The notes below the pieces were generated by a model. The model was given only the letters and a program-made list of their open reading frames with translations, was not told where the DNA came from and ran no database searches. Both the position numbers and the translations under genes were made by a program. A DNA stretch of 64,000 nucleotides from Bacteroidota bacterium (GTDB lineage: Bacteria; Bacteroidota; Bacteroidia; Chitinophagales; Chitinophagaceae): NCBI GenBank assembly GCA_947451115.1, contig CANFXV010000002.1, positions 60,570 through 124,569 of the forward strand. Direction: 5' to 3'. Below, piece after piece: positions 54,258 through 63,899 of the stretch (its first letter is position 1; every line of letters starts with the position of its first letter).

Positions 54258-56227
54258 TCGTATACACGCTTTAACAATGACTGTTCATTTGTTTTAATGA
54301 TTAATGGGACATGCTCCACTACCGTCATATCATTGTCTAGTCCAAAGGCTTTTTGATCGCTTTGTGACAATTGCTTGATATTAAAATATACATCCATAAT
54401 AAAGTCTTCTCTAATAGTCAATTCATTTTCAATGGAGAAGAAGCTTTCTATAATCACATAAGTAATATCGGTATGAAAATCTTTACTCTTTAAGGATTCA
54501 TATTTACTATAAATACCCAATTCCTGAGATTCATTTAATTCCTGCATCACCTTTTTAAAACACAAGTTCACGCGAGGTTGAATCCTGAAGCCTAATTTAA
54601 AATCAACGCGCATTACTTTATCATCCACTAATTCTCTAATCGAATATTCCATGCCATAAGGAGAATCGGTTCTGTCAATATGTAAAAACCAATAAATATC
54701 GGCACGTTTAGGTTTTCTGTTCAAAATAGAATCAATAATGCGGTGTTCAATCTCACGGTAATTATTGGCTTTAGTCAAATACACCAAGTGGGTGGCATAT
54801 TTAGGCACTTCTTTGTCTGCACTTAATTCAGCAAGTGGCTCTAAGTAATCTTTCAATTTTACAAAGTCTAAATAACGATTGGTAATTTTTCGAGCACGAT
54901 GCCAAATCATCATTACAAAAATCATACTAAATGAGAAAATGAAAGTGATAGCTGCTTCATGAATTTTTACGACGTTGGCGACAAAAAATGAAATCTCAAC
55001 AATAGTAAAAATAAAAATAATTATCGCTACCACCCACTGACTCCATCTTTTTACATTTAACATGTAAAAATTAATTAAAATGGTGGTCATAATCATTGTG
55101 ACGATAATAGAGAAACCATAAGCGGCGAGCATGTGTTCACTCTTTCTAAAATAAAGTAACATAGTCACACAGCCTACCCAAAGAATTAAATTTAAACTTG
55201 GAATATAAATTTGTCCTTTTTGGTCTGTTGGAAACTTTACAGTGACACGTGGCCAAAAGTTTAAACTAATGGCCTCGTTAATTAAAGTAAAAGAGCCGCT
55301 AATTAATGCCTGACTGGCAATAATGGTGGCAATGGTGGCAATTCCAATACCAATTAATAAAAACCAATGGGGCATTATTTCAAAAAATGGGTTTATACCA
55401 TTTGAAGTAGTGCCAATATGGTTTAATAACCAAGCACCTTGTCCCATATAGCTCATTACTAAGGCGAATTTTACAAACATCCAGCTTACCTGAATGTTTT
55501 TACGGCCGCAATGACCTAAATCACTATACAAAGCCTCGGCTCCGGTAGTACATAAAAATACCGCACCCAATAACCAAAAGCCTTTAGGATAATTGACTAG
55601 CAAATCAAGCCCGTAATAAGGATTCAATGATTTAAGAATAGAAATATTACCAACTACTTGCACTAAGCCTAATATTAAAATCATGGAGAACCATAACAAC
55701 ATAATTGGCCCAAATGCAAATCCTATAATTTTAGTTCCAAAACGTTGAAAGAAAAAAAGCAAAGAGATGATGGTCAAAACAATACCAACTGTTAAATTAT
55801 TACCTGGTACAATAATTTTTTCCAATCCTTTAATGCCCGCCAATCCTTCAATTGCGGAAGACACTGAAACGGGTGGTGTAATCATCCCATCTGCCAATAA
55901 CATCGCTGCACCAATAATGGCAGGCACATAGATCCATTTTACATAACGTCGAATTAAGGCAAATAAAGAAAAAATACCCCCCTCACCGCGGTTATCTGCA
56001 CGAAGCGTTAAGAACACATATTTAAAAGTAGTCTGTAAAGTTAAAGTCCAAAAAACGCAAGAGATGGCACCATAAATTAATTGCTCCGTAATAACTTTAT
56101 GGTTGATGATGGTGCTAAATACATACAAAGGAGAGGTTCCAATATCACCATAAATAATGCCGAGCGTTACGATTAAACCTGCAACAGAAAGTTTGTGTGC
56201 ATGTTGCCCGCCAGATGTTTGTGCCAT
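54254..56227 (-). CDS. kup: KUP-type potassium uptake protein
   Basis: 657 aa proton-coupled potassium symporter. Twelve TM helices cover about residues 15-445; early blocks include LGIIYGDIGTSPLYVFSTI (K+-binding GDIGTSPLY) and NRGEGGIFSLFALIRR. The C-terminal 200 residues form a cytoplasmic domain, as in all KUP proteins. It is a single-gene unit with a loose -7 box upstream, divergent in spirit from no gene since SRPBCC lies on the same strand 91 bp upstream. Confidence 0.95.
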   Translation of the reverse strand: MAQTSGGQHAHKLSVAGLIVTLGIIYGDIGTSPLYVFSTIINHKVITEQLIYGAISCVFWTLTLQTTFKYVFLTLRADNRGEGGIFSLFALIRRYVKWIYVPAIIGAAMLLADGMITPPVSVSSAIEGLAGIKGLEKIIVPGNNLTVGIVLTIISLLFFFQRFGTKIIGFAFGPIMLLWFSMILILGLVQVVGNISILKSLNPYYGLDLLVNYPKGFWLLGAVFLCTTGAEALYSDLGHCGRKNIQVSWMFVKFALVMSYMGQGAWLLNHIGTTSNGINPFFEIMPHWFLLIGIGIATIATIIASQALISGSFTLINEAISLNFWPRVTVKFPTDQKGQIYIPSLNLILWVGCVTMLLYFRKSEHMLAAYGFSIIVTMIMTTILINFYMLNVKRWSQWVVAIIIFIFTIVEISFFVANVVKIHEAAITFIFSFSMIFVMMIWHRARKITNRYLDFVKLKDYLEPLAELSADKEVPKYATHLVYLTKANNYREIEHRIIDSILNRKPKRADIYWFLHIDRTDSPYGMEYSIRELVDDKVMRVDFKLGFRIQPRVNLCFKKVMQELNESQELGIYSKYESLKSKDFHTDITYVIIESFFSIENELTIREDFIMDVYFNIKQLSQSDQKAFGLDNDMTVVEHVPLIIKTNEQSLLKRVYD

Positions 56228-56318
56228 GGATCAGAGTAAATTGAGGACAAAGTTTATAAAAATAATATTTAGAAACAGCTTATTGGACTAACTATTTTAA
56301 AAATACTGCCATTTATTT

Positions 56319-56795
56319 TTACAAAGGCTTGTAAATGCCCCATTTTGCTTCCACCGCTTTAAAACGAAAATCAAAAATTCCTTGAAGTTGCTTTTTAACC
56401 ATGACCACCTGGGCAATATCCCCTAAAAATCCCAAGGGAATTTTATAATGGACAATATCTTCCATTTTCACGCCTCCCTTTACCTCGGTAAAATGGTGCT
56501 GATGGTGCCACATCGTATAAGGACCAAAGCGCTGCTCGTCCACAAAATAGGCGCCTTCCTTCACATGTGTAATTTCTGTCATCCAATACAAAGGAATCCC
56601 TAAAAGCGGTTTTACCGTGTATTCAATAATTTGACCTGGGTACATTTTAGCGCCATGGTGTTTGCTAATTATGTTAAAACCCATTTTTTCAGGGGTGATT
56701 TTGGCAAGATTGGCAGGGCTACTAAAAAAGTCCCAGGCTTCTTGCAAAGAAATAGGAATAAACTGCTCGGTATGGATAGAATAAACTTTTGACAT
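56319..56795 (-). CDS. SRPBCC superfamily ligand-binding protein
   Basis: 158 aa from the ATG at 56795 (MSKVYSIHTEQFIPIS). QFIPISLQEAWDFFSSPANLAKITP is the typical start of the START/Bet v1-like helix-grip fold, and GVKMEDIVHYKIPLGFLGDI a late strand plus the C-terminal helix. Such proteins bind hydrophobic ligands or act as cyclases. The ligand is unknown. It is divergent from the helicase-nuclease gene, 66 bp apart. Confidence 0.88.
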   Translation of the reverse strand: MSKVYSIHTEQFIPISLQEAWDFFSSPANLAKITPEKMGFNIISKHHGAKMYPGQIIEYTVKPLLGIPLYWMTEITHVKEGAYFVDEQRFGPYTMWHHQHHFTEVKGGVKMEDIVHYKIPLGFLGDIAQVVMVKKQLQGIFDFRFKAVEAKWGIYKPL

Positions 56796-56861
56796 ACCTA
56801 TACAACAACAGATTGTCGTTTTTGTTGTCATAAATCACCCTAAAGCCATTAATTTTATCCC

Positions 56862-59800
56862 ATGATAAGTAAAGCCGACCAGCTCAAAGCTTTTAATGCC
56901 ATTTATTCAGCGCTAAATGAACAGCAAAAAAAAGCAGTGGATACGATTGATGGGCCTGTCATGGTCATTGCCGGACCAGGTACAGGTAAGACCCAAATAC
57001 TCGGTGCCCGCATTGGTAAAATACTTTTAGAAACCGATACCGCTCCTGAAAACATATTATGTTTAACCTATACAGATGCAGGGGCCATTGCCATGCGCAA
57101 AAGATTAGTGGGTTTTATTGGTGCCAGCGCTTATAAAGTGAATATTGCTACATTCCATTCCTTTTGTAACGATATCATTCAAGATAATTTATACTTATTT
57201 GAAAAGCCCAGCTTAGATCCAATTTCTGAATTAGAAAAAATTGAACTGCTTAAAAAACTTATCGATCAATTTGATAAAAGCAATCCGCTAAAAAGATACC
57301 GTGGCGATGTGTACTATGAAATGAATAACCTGAGCAGGTTATTTAGCGCCATGAAAAAAGAAGGTTGGACCAGTACTTATTTAGTGGAACAAATTAACCG
57401 CTACATCACCGAGATTCCTACAAGAGATGAATTTGTATACAGGAGAAAGTACAAGCAGTTCGAAGCAGGGGCCTTGAAACAAGGACTCGTAGATGCCGCC
57501 ATGGAAAAAATGGAAAAATTAAAAGCAGCCGTACTTGCTTTTGATGCCTACCAAGAATTGATGAAGTCTCATAGCAGGTATGATTTTGATGACATGATTA
57601 ATTGGGTGATTGCTGCTTTTAAAGAAAATAAAAACTTGCTCGCGCAGTATCAAGAAAAATATTTATACATATTGGTAGATGAATACCAAGATACCAGTGG
57701 AACGCAAAATGAACTGGTACAACTATTAGTGAACTATTGGGAGCAACCCAATTTATTTGTGGTAGGCGATGATGACCAGAGTATTTTCAGGTTCCAAGGT
57801 GCCAATGTCGAAAATATGTTGCACTATCAAAAGCAGTACCATCAAGACATTACCACCATTGTACTTGAAAACAATTACAGGTCTACCCAACCTATCTTAA
57901 ATGCTTCTACTTTATTAATTAACAATAACCAAGAAAGGCTTATTAATAAAATGGACGGGCTCTCTAAAAATTTAATTTCGGCTTTACCAGAAAACAAAAA
58001 TATTGAAATCCTTCCTGCTATACATGCTTACAACGATCCTCAAGAAGAAATGATAGGCATTGCAGAAAAAATTAATCAACTCATACAAACAGGTACCCAT
58101 CCCAAGGATATAGCCGTATTGTATAAAGAAAATAAATACGGAGAAGAGATTGCGCATTTTCTACAACAAAAAAACATTCCTTTATATAGTAAAAGAACGG
58201 CTAATTTATTTGATCAGGTATTGATTCAGCAAATCATAAGAATATTAGACTACTTAGCCTGTGAATGGGACCAGCCCAATGAAGGCGCTAATATATTATT
58301 TGAAATTTTACATTTCTCTTGGTGGAAAATTTCACCTATCACCATTGCTACACTCACCGTAGAAGCGAATCAATTAAAATACGCACACCCAGAAAATACT
58401 TTTAGAAAAGTATTAATTGATAAAACCAAGGAGGTTCAAACGGCTTTGTTTAGTGAAGGTGGCATGAGTGAGGTAGCCAAGGCCATGCAGGTATTAGAGG
58501 ACTTAATGGGGCAAGTGGCCAATGTAACCTTAGTGAATTTAGTAGAACAGGTTTTACAAAAAACAGGTATTATTCAAAATGTGTTAATAGGGCCTAATAA
58601 AAGCCATGAATTAAATTTGGTGAGTAGCTTTTTTGATTTTATCAAAGAAGAAACCCATCGTCATCCAAGCTTGCATTTAAACAGTTTGGTAGATATGCTC
58701 AAACTAATGCGAAGAGAAGATATACGTTTACCCCTTCCTATAACTACCGGCAGTGAAGCAGGCGTGAATTTATTAACCACCCATGGCAGTAAGGGTTTGG
58801 AATTTCAATATGTATTTTTAGCTGGCACCAATGCGCAGTATTGGGAAAAGAAAAGAAGAACAGCCAGCGCGGGCTATACTTTACCAGATACTGTATTAAG
58901 TAGTTTAGAACACGCCGATGATAAAGAAGAATTAAGAAGATTGTTTTATGTAGCCATTACTAGAGCCAAACAATTTTTAACTATTTCCTATAGTCAGTAT
59001 AAAGCAGATGGCAAGGAAGCAGAACCTAGCCAGTTTATTATTGAAGTATTGGAAGGTAAAGAAGCAAGCATTCAGAAAATTGAATTACCACAGGACATTA
59101 AAATAGCCTATAAACTACTTCGTTTGCAAACAGCCCCAATGCCAGAAATTCAACAATTAGAAGATGACTTTATCAATCCTAAGCTTGAAAAATTCTCAAT
59201 GAATGTAACGGCATTAAATAATTATTTAAAATGCCCATTACATTTTTACTACAATAGTTTAATAAGAGTGCCTGCTGGCAAATCGGAGGCCACCACTTTT
59301 GGATCAGCCATACACGATGCCTTAAATAAACTATTTAAAAAAATGCAAGAAGCGGGTAACAATCAATTTCCCGATACACAAACCCTTATTCAAGATTTTA
59401 ACTATTATATGAATAGGCATCGAGAAGCCTTTACACAACAAGAGTTCAAGGATAAAACAGAATTAGGCGAATCGGTATTGATCAAATATTATGATCGCTA
59501 TATCAACGAATGGAATAAAGTAGTGTCTACAGAATTTCGTATCAATAACATAGTAGTGAAAGAAATTCCTTTAAAAGGTACCATTGATAAAATTGAATTT
59601 AATGGTAAGCAAGTAGTGGTAGTGGATTACAAAACAGGTAATATAGAAAACGCAAGAGAAAAATTAAAAGGGCCAAATGAAAAAAATCCTTTAGGAGGAG
59701 ATTATTGGAGACAGGCCGTGTTTTATAAAATACTTTTAAACCATCACCCAAAAAATTGGGAAGTGACTACTGCTGAATTTGATTTCATAGAGCCCAATAA

Positions 59801-60017
59801 GAAAAAGGAATTTGAAAAAATTGTAGTGCCTATCACTGATGCCGATATCACTACCGTAAGCCAGCAAGTACAAATGGTCTGGGGCAAAATACAAAACAAA
59901 GATTTTTACACCGGCTGTGGCAAAGAAGATTGTCATTGGTGTAATTTTGTTAAAACCAATGAATTGGCAGTGGCCTTACATGAAATAAAGCTTGAATCAG
60001 AATCAGAGGAGGAATAA
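56862..60017 (+). CDS. UvrD-type helicase fused to an Fe-S PD-(D/E)XK nuclease
   Basis: 1051 aa. The helicase part shows Walker A AGPGTGKTQIL, motif II VDEYQDTSG, motif III GDDDQSIFRFQGA, motif IV NNYRSTQ, motif V THGSKGLEFQYVFLAG and motif VI LFYVAITRAK, all within residues 30-715. The C-terminal 270 residues form an AddB-like nuclease: Cys of KCPLHFYYNSL, the core GTIDKIEFNG...VVDYKTG, and the final CGKEDCHWC, giving four Cys for a [4Fe-4S] cluster. It probably processes DNA ends in repair. The Ig-like lipoprotein gene begins 20 bp later. Confidence 0.93.
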   Translation: MISKADQLKAFNAIYSALNEQQKKAVDTIDGPVMVIAGPGTGKTQILGARIGKILLETDTAPENILCLTYTDAGAIAMRKRLVGFIGASAYKVNIATFHSFCNDIIQDNLYLFEKPSLDPISELEKIELLKKLIDQFDKSNPLKRYRGDVYYEMNNLSRLFSAMKKEGWTSTYLVEQINRYITEIPTRDEFVYRRKYKQFEAGALKQGLVDAAMEKMEKLKAAVLAFDAYQELMKSHSRYDFDDMINWVIAAFKENKNLLAQYQEKYLYILVDEYQDTSGTQNELVQLLVNYWEQPNLFVVGDDDQSIFRFQGANVENMLHYQKQYHQDITTIVLENNYRSTQPILNASTLLINNNQERLINKMDGLSKNLISALPENKNIEILPAIHAYNDPQEEMIGIAEKINQLIQTGTHPKDIAVLYKENKYGEEIAHFLQQKNIPLYSKRTANLFDQVLIQQIIRILDYLACEWDQPNEGANILFEILHFSWWKISPITIATLTVEANQLKYAHPENTFRKVLIDKTKEVQTALFSEGGMSEVAKAMQVLEDLMGQVANVTLVNLVEQVLQKTGIIQNVLIGPNKSHELNLVSSFFDFIKEETHRHPSLHLNSLVDMLKLMRREDIRLPLPITTGSEAGVNLLTTHGSKGLEFQYVFLAGTNAQYWEKKRRTASAGYTLPDTVLSSLEHADDKEELRRLFYVAITRAKQFLTISYSQYKADGKEAEPSQFIIEVLEGKEASIQKIELPQDIKIAYKLLRLQTAPMPEIQQLEDDFINPKLEKFSMNVTALNNYLKCPLHFYYNSLIRVPAGKSEATTFGSAIHDALNKLFKKMQEAGNNQFPDTQTLIQDFNYYMNRHREAFTQQEFKDKTELGESVLIKYYDRYINEWNKVVSTEFRINNIVVKEIPLKGTIDKIEFNGKQVVVVDYKTGNIENAREKLKGPNEKNPLGGDYWRQAVFYKILLNHHPKNWEVTTAEFDFIEPNKKKEFEKIVVPITDADITTVSQQVQMVWGKIQNKDFYTGCGKEDCHWCNFVKTNELAVALHEIKLESESEEE

Positions 60018-60037
60018 ATAAAGTAAGTTTGCAGGGT

Positions 60038-61453
60038 ATGAATAAATGGATATTTTTAAAAGTTTTGGCCTTAGGCTTTTTTGCATTTAGTACCGCCATT
60101 CAAATCACGGGTTGTGCAAATATTGTCCCACCCGGTGGTGGACCTAAGGATAGTCTGCCACCTTATTTAGTGGCTGCTAAACCTCATGATTCTTCTTTAA
60201 ACATTCAACCTAAAGAAATTCTAATTGCCTTTAATGAATTTATCGCCAGTAGCTCGATTCAAGAAAACTTAGTCGTCTCTCCTTCTTTAAAAATGGTGCC
60301 ATTAGTGGATGCAAAGTTGAATATGCTTAAAGTGCGCATCTTGGACACCTTATTGCCTAATACTACTTACAGCTTTGAATTTGGCAATTCCATCAAAGAT
60401 GTAAATGAAGGCAATATTGCTAAAAACTTTACTTATGTTTTTAGCACAGGCGACCATCTAGATACAGGGACATTGAATGGCAGTGTAACACTTGCAGAAA
60501 CTGGTAAAATTGATACGACCTTAATTGTTGTTTTACAAACTGCCGAAAAAGATTCCGCTATATTTAAAGAGAAGCCGCTTTATTATACTAGAATTGATGG
60601 CAAAGGAAAATTTGCTTTTCATTTTTTACCCTACAAGACCTACCAGGCATTTGTGTTGCCCAATGATTACACCAAAAAATACGACGACAGCACCAAACTA
60701 TTTGCTTTTGCCAACGAGCCCATTGCAATACAGCCCATTACAGATTCAATTCATTTTTATGTTTTTCAAGGGGCCAAAAAAATGGAAAAGAAAAGAGCCA
60801 CTAGCGGCAACAAAGCAGCCACTAAAATGGGCGCCATCTTAAAGTACAATAGAAATTTAGATGGCAGTGAGCAAGATTTATTAAAAACTTTAAACTTAAG
60901 TTTTGAAACTCCTGTACACCTCAATGATAGCTTCCCTATCACACTTTGTGATACATTAAACATGCAATTAGAGGGCTATCAAATATACATAGACAGTGCC
61001 CATCCAGAAACGGTGGTCATTGATTATCCATGGACAGCTCAAACCAAATTTCATTTGATCGTTCCTAAGTCCAGTATCAAAGATTCTTTAAACAATACTT
61101 TAATCAAAACAGATACCCTCGCATTTATCACAAAGTCGGAAGCAGCCTATGGCGCCTGCATCATTAGAATTAATGGCTTTAATGAAAAATTAAATCAAGT
61201 ATTGTTATTAACCCAGGACGATAAAGTAAAATTCAGTTACCCCATCACTAAAAATACCCTCAACATTCAAAAATTACCTCCAGGTGATTACCATTTAAAG
61301 TTATTGAATGACAGGAACCAAAATGGAGTATGGGATACGGGTAGTTATTATGGTAAGGCAAAGCAACAACCTGAAATAGTTCAATTGCTTGCTACCCCCT
61401 TAAGTATAAAAGGGAATTGGGAGAATGAATTAATATTAATAATTAATAAGTAG
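60038..61453 (+). CDS. Lipoprotein with Ig-like (Big_5) domain
   Basis: 471 aa from the ATG at 60038 (MNKWIFLKV). The lipobox ends ITGC, followed by ANIVPPGGGPKDSLPPYLV, a stretch I recognise from many Bacteroidota lipoproteins. A Big_5/SbsA-type Ig domain (about 45-140) has the PKEILIAFNEFI and TYSFEFGNSIKD segments. The rest is beta-rich and unrecognised, with NDRNQNGVWDTGSYYGKAK near the end (calcium-binding-like loop). Function is unknown. It lies 20 bp after the nuclease gene and 21 bp before recR. Confidence 0.8.
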   Translation: MNKWIFLKVLALGFFAFSTAIQITGCANIVPPGGGPKDSLPPYLVAAKPHDSSLNIQPKEILIAFNEFIASSSIQENLVVSPSLKMVPLVDAKLNMLKVRILDTLLPNTTYSFEFGNSIKDVNEGNIAKNFTYVFSTGDHLDTGTLNGSVTLAETGKIDTTLIVVLQTAEKDSAIFKEKPLYYTRIDGKGKFAFHFLPYKTYQAFVLPNDYTKKYDDSTKLFAFANEPIAIQPITDSIHFYVFQGAKKMEKKRATSGNKAATKMGAILKYNRNLDGSEQDLLKTLNLSFETPVHLNDSFPITLCDTLNMQLEGYQIYIDSAHPETVVIDYPWTAQTKFHLIVPKSSIKDSLNNTLIKTDTLAFITKSEAAYGACIIRINGFNEKLNQVLLLTQDDKVKFSYPITKNTLNIQKLPPGDYHLKLLNDRNQNGVWDTGSYYGKAKQQPEIVQLLATPLSIKGNWENELILIINK

Positions 61454-61474
61454 TTTTACGTCTTATTTGAACTT

Positions 61475-62089
61475 ATGCAATTACCCTCTACCTTATTGGA
61501 AAACGCAGTGGCAGAATTTGCCAAGCTACCTGGCATTGGGAAAAAAACAGCATTAAGATTGGTTTTGCATTTGTTAAAGCAGGAGGAGGAAGTCACCTAT
61601 CATTTTAGCGAGGTGCTCAATAAAATGAGAAAGGAAATTCAATTTTGTCAAAGATGTTACAATATCAGTGATGGTAGCATTTGTTCCATATGTGCTAATT
61701 CAGGAAGAAAAAAAGATACCATCTGTGTGGTTGAAAACATACGTGATGTAATTGCCATTGAAAACACGCAACAGTTTAATGGCACCTACCATGTACTAGG
61801 AGGCATCATCTCTCCATTGGACGGCATTGGACCAGAACAATTGACCATTGAACCCTTAATTGAAAGAGTGGCCAAAGACAAAGTGACTGAATTGATCTTT
61901 GCTTTGAATCCGAATATACAAGGCGATACCACCATTTACTACATTCAAAAAAAACTCAATCGATCCAACTGCCTAATTACGACGATTGCTAGAGGGATCG
62001 CTTTTGGAGGGGAATTGGAATATGCCGACGAAATGACTTTGGGCAAGAGTATTTCCAATCGACAACCCATCCACCAATACATCAAATAG
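61475..62089 (+). CDS. recR: Recombination mediator RecR
   Basis: 204 aa, the standard size. The helix-hairpin-helix LPGIGKKTALRLVLHLL, the C4 zinc finger CQRCYNISDGSICSICAN and the Toprim block ICVVENIRDVIAIENT are all present. It works with RecO to load RecA at gaps. It follows the lipoprotein by 21 bp. Confidence 0.97.
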   Translation: MQLPSTLLENAVAEFAKLPGIGKKTALRLVLHLLKQEEEVTYHFSEVLNKMRKEIQFCQRCYNISDGSICSICANSGRKKDTICVVENIRDVIAIENTQQFNGTYHVLGGIISPLDGIGPEQLTIEPLIERVAKDKVTELIFALNPNIQGDTTIYYIQKKLNRSNCLITTIARGIAFGGELEYADEMTLGKSISNRQPIHQYIK

Positions 62090-62110
62090 GAAAAATTAAG
62101 TAAAAATACT

Positions 62111-62118
62111 TATTTTTG
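62111..62118 (+). promoter_or_regulatory. -7 box of the YceI gene
   Basis: TATTTTTG matches TAnnTTTG exactly, 18 bp before the ATG; no clear -33 element. Confidence 0.35.
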
Positions 62119-62136
62119 ATGTTCAAACATTGAATT

Positions 62137-62670
62137 ATGAGAATATATCTAACTGCTTTGGTTTTATTCGTTGGATTTGCCCAACCTCTATTGGCACAAA
62201 AAAAATACAGTACCAACAATGCTATTGTGCATTTTATTGCCGCTGACGACAATGACATTGACGCAGTGAATAAAGAAGTGGTTAGTCGCTTGGAAACCAA
62301 TGGTGATATGAGTTTCATCCTACTGGTAAAAAATTTCAAATTTGAAATGGAAACTATGCAGGACCATTTTAATAGTGAATACTTAGAAAGCGATCAATTT
62401 CCGCGTGCCTTTTTTTCTGGAAAAATTACCAATATCAAAAGCGTCAACTTTGCTAAAGATGGTAAATACCCCATCATTGCAGCTGGTAATTTGCAAGTAC
62501 ACGGCGTAAGCAAGCCCATACAAACCAATGGTTTTATTGAAATCAAAAATGGGATCGTAAAAACAAGCGCTCAATTCACCGTTACACTTAAAGACTTTGG
62601 TATTGGCGGGGTTTTAATCAAAATGGTGGCAGATAAGATTAACATTGATGTTACAGCAACCTACCCCTAA
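62137..62670 (+). CDS. YceI family periplasmic protein
   Basis: 177 aa. The signal peptide (1-20) ends PLLAQ. The rest is a single lipocalin-like YceI barrel: FIAADDNDIDAVNKE, MQDHFNSEYLESDQFPRAFF (the typical MxxHF...FP pattern) and VTLKDFGIGGVLIKMV. Family members bind isoprenoid or other long-chain amphiphiles. It starts 47 bp after recR with its own possible promoter. Confidence 0.9.
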   Translation: MRIYLTALVLFVGFAQPLLAQKKYSTNNAIVHFIAADDNDIDAVNKEVVSRLETNGDMSFILLVKNFKFEMETMQDHFNSEYLESDQFPRAFFSGKITNIKSVNFAKDGKYPIIAAGNLQVHGVSKPIQTNGFIEIKNGIVKTSAQFTVTLKDFGIGGVLIKMVADKINIDVTATYP

Positions 62671-62698
62671 GTCAAGCCCAAATGGTCTTATTGCTTAA

Positions 62699-62730
62699 TT
62701 TGGCTACAATGCAATAGTGTATTAACTTTG
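62699..62730 (+). promoter_or_regulatory. Promoter of the metH leader
   Basis: TTTG (62699-62702), a 20-bp spacer and TAACTTTG (62723-62730) match the Bacteroidota consensus perfectly. The expected start at about 62736 falls at the beginning of the structured leader, so the leader is about 145 nt. Confidence 0.7.
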
Positions 62731-62732
62731 CA

Positions 62733-62843
62733 CCGCATTGCAGGCGGATTTGTTTATTGTTCAACCTGCCTTCCGTAAGGAAAAAAAAGAACTAATAAAC
62801 GATACTATTGACACCCCCCACTTTTTTAATAGTATTATTAGTT
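62733..62843 (+). ncRNA. Structured metH leader, riboswitch-like candidate
   Basis: A first hairpin (CCGC 62733-62736 with GCGG 62744-62747) has a loop GCAG (62740-62743) able to pair with CTGC (62766-62769), an H-type pseudoknot. GTTTATTGTTC (62752-62762) pairs with GAACTAATAAAC (62789-62800) with one bulge. The same segment instead pairs, together with ATACTATT (62802-62809), with AATAGTATTATTAGTT (62828-62843). The two states exclude each other. I do not match it to S-box, SAM-II, SAH or cobalamin elements from memory. Confidence 0.45.
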
Positions 62844-62882
62844 GCTCTATTTTCTTTTGGATACATGCATAAAAATTTATTT

Positions 62883-63896
62883 ATGTCAATTCAAGAGACG
62901 CTCAAAAAAAGAATATTGGTCATTGATGGTGCCATGGGTACCATGATTCAGCGCCATAAATTAACGGAAGCCGATTACCGCGGTACGAGGTTTGCCGATT
63001 GGCCTTCTGATCTTAAAGGCAATAACGACTTATTGTGTATTACCCAACCCGCCATTATTACAGGTATTCATTTACAATATTTAGAAGCAGGTGCCGATAT
63101 TATTGAAACCAACACTTTCAGTAGTACTTCTATTGCCATGGCCGATTATGATATGCAATCATTGGCTTATGAATTAAATGTGGCAGCTGCTAAATGTGTG
63201 CAAGAAGCCATTAAGCAATACAAATCAAAACATCCTAACGCCACAGAAAAATATATCGCAGGTTCTATTGGACCCTTAAATAAAACTCTAAGCTTATCTC
63301 CCGATGTAAACAATCCTGGTTTTCGCGCCGTTACATTTGATGAAGTAGTAACAGCTTATACAGAACAAATTAAAGGCCTAGTGGACGGAGGTGTAGATGT
63401 GATTTTAATTGAAACCATTTTTGATACTTTGAATGCGAAGGCTGCCATATTCGCAGTGAAAGAATATTTTAGAAAAGAAGGTAAGCCTGAATTACCTATG
63501 ATGATAAGTGGAACCATCACCGATGCATCGGGCAGAACCTTAAGTGGTCAAACCTTATCGGCCTTCTATACTTCAATTGCGCATGCCAAACCATTAAGTG
63601 TAGGTTTAAACTGTGCTTTAGGCGCACAAGAAATGAGAAGTCATATTGAAGAGCTTTCTCAAATTGCATCTTGTTATACATCGGCCTATCCTAATGCAGG
63701 ACTGCCGAACGCCATGGGTGAATATGATGAAGAACCCCATCAAACAGCACATTTTATTGAAGAGTGGGCAAAAAATAAATTTGTAAATATTGTTGGTGGC
63801 TGTTGCGGTACTACCCCAGACCATATCAAACATATGGCAGACAATGTAAAAAATATCACCCCCCGTTCCCTTCCTATTCTAGACCCAACTATTTAA
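62883..63896 (+). CDS. metH: Methionine synthase, homocysteine-binding half (split MetH)
   Basis: 337 aa from the ATG at 62883 ([19 protein letters not shown]); a longer frame from 62808 would read through the leader hairpin. It is the homocysteine S-methyltransferase domain alone: [24 protein letters not shown] and the zinc Cys residues in NCALGA and [10 protein letters not shown]. The folate, cobalamin and activation domains are in the next gene. In Bacteroidota MetH is commonly split this way. The product is methionine from homocysteine and methyl-cobalamin. Confidence 0.93.
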   Translation: MSIQETLKKRILVIDGAMGTMIQRHKLTEADYRGTRFADWPSDLKGNNDLLCITQPAIITGIHLQYLEAGADIIETNTFSSTSIAMADYDMQSLAYELNVAAAKCVQEAIKQYKSKHPNATEKYIAGSIGPLNKTLSLSPDVNNPGFRAVTFDEVVTAYTEQIKGLVDGGVDVILIETIFDTLNAKAAIFAVKEYFRKEGKPELPMMISGTITDASGRTLSGQTLSAFYTSIAHAKPLSVGLNCALGAQEMRSHIEELSQIASCYTSAYPNAGLPNAMGEYDEEPHQTAHFIEEWAKNKFVNIVGGCCGTTPDHIKHMADNVKNITPRSLPILDPTI

Positions 63897-63899
63897 ATT

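Noticed and set aside
62733..62770. Resemblance of the metH leader start to the SAM-II riboswitch (ACCGCATTGCAGGCG).
   Set aside because: The P1 5' strand and the conserved AGCTAAA segment after it are missing, so the likeness is probably chance.
62808..62882. A 25-residue hydrophobic extension of the first metH gene.
   Set aside because: It begins at TTG and its coding would run through the leader hairpin; MetH has no such extension.
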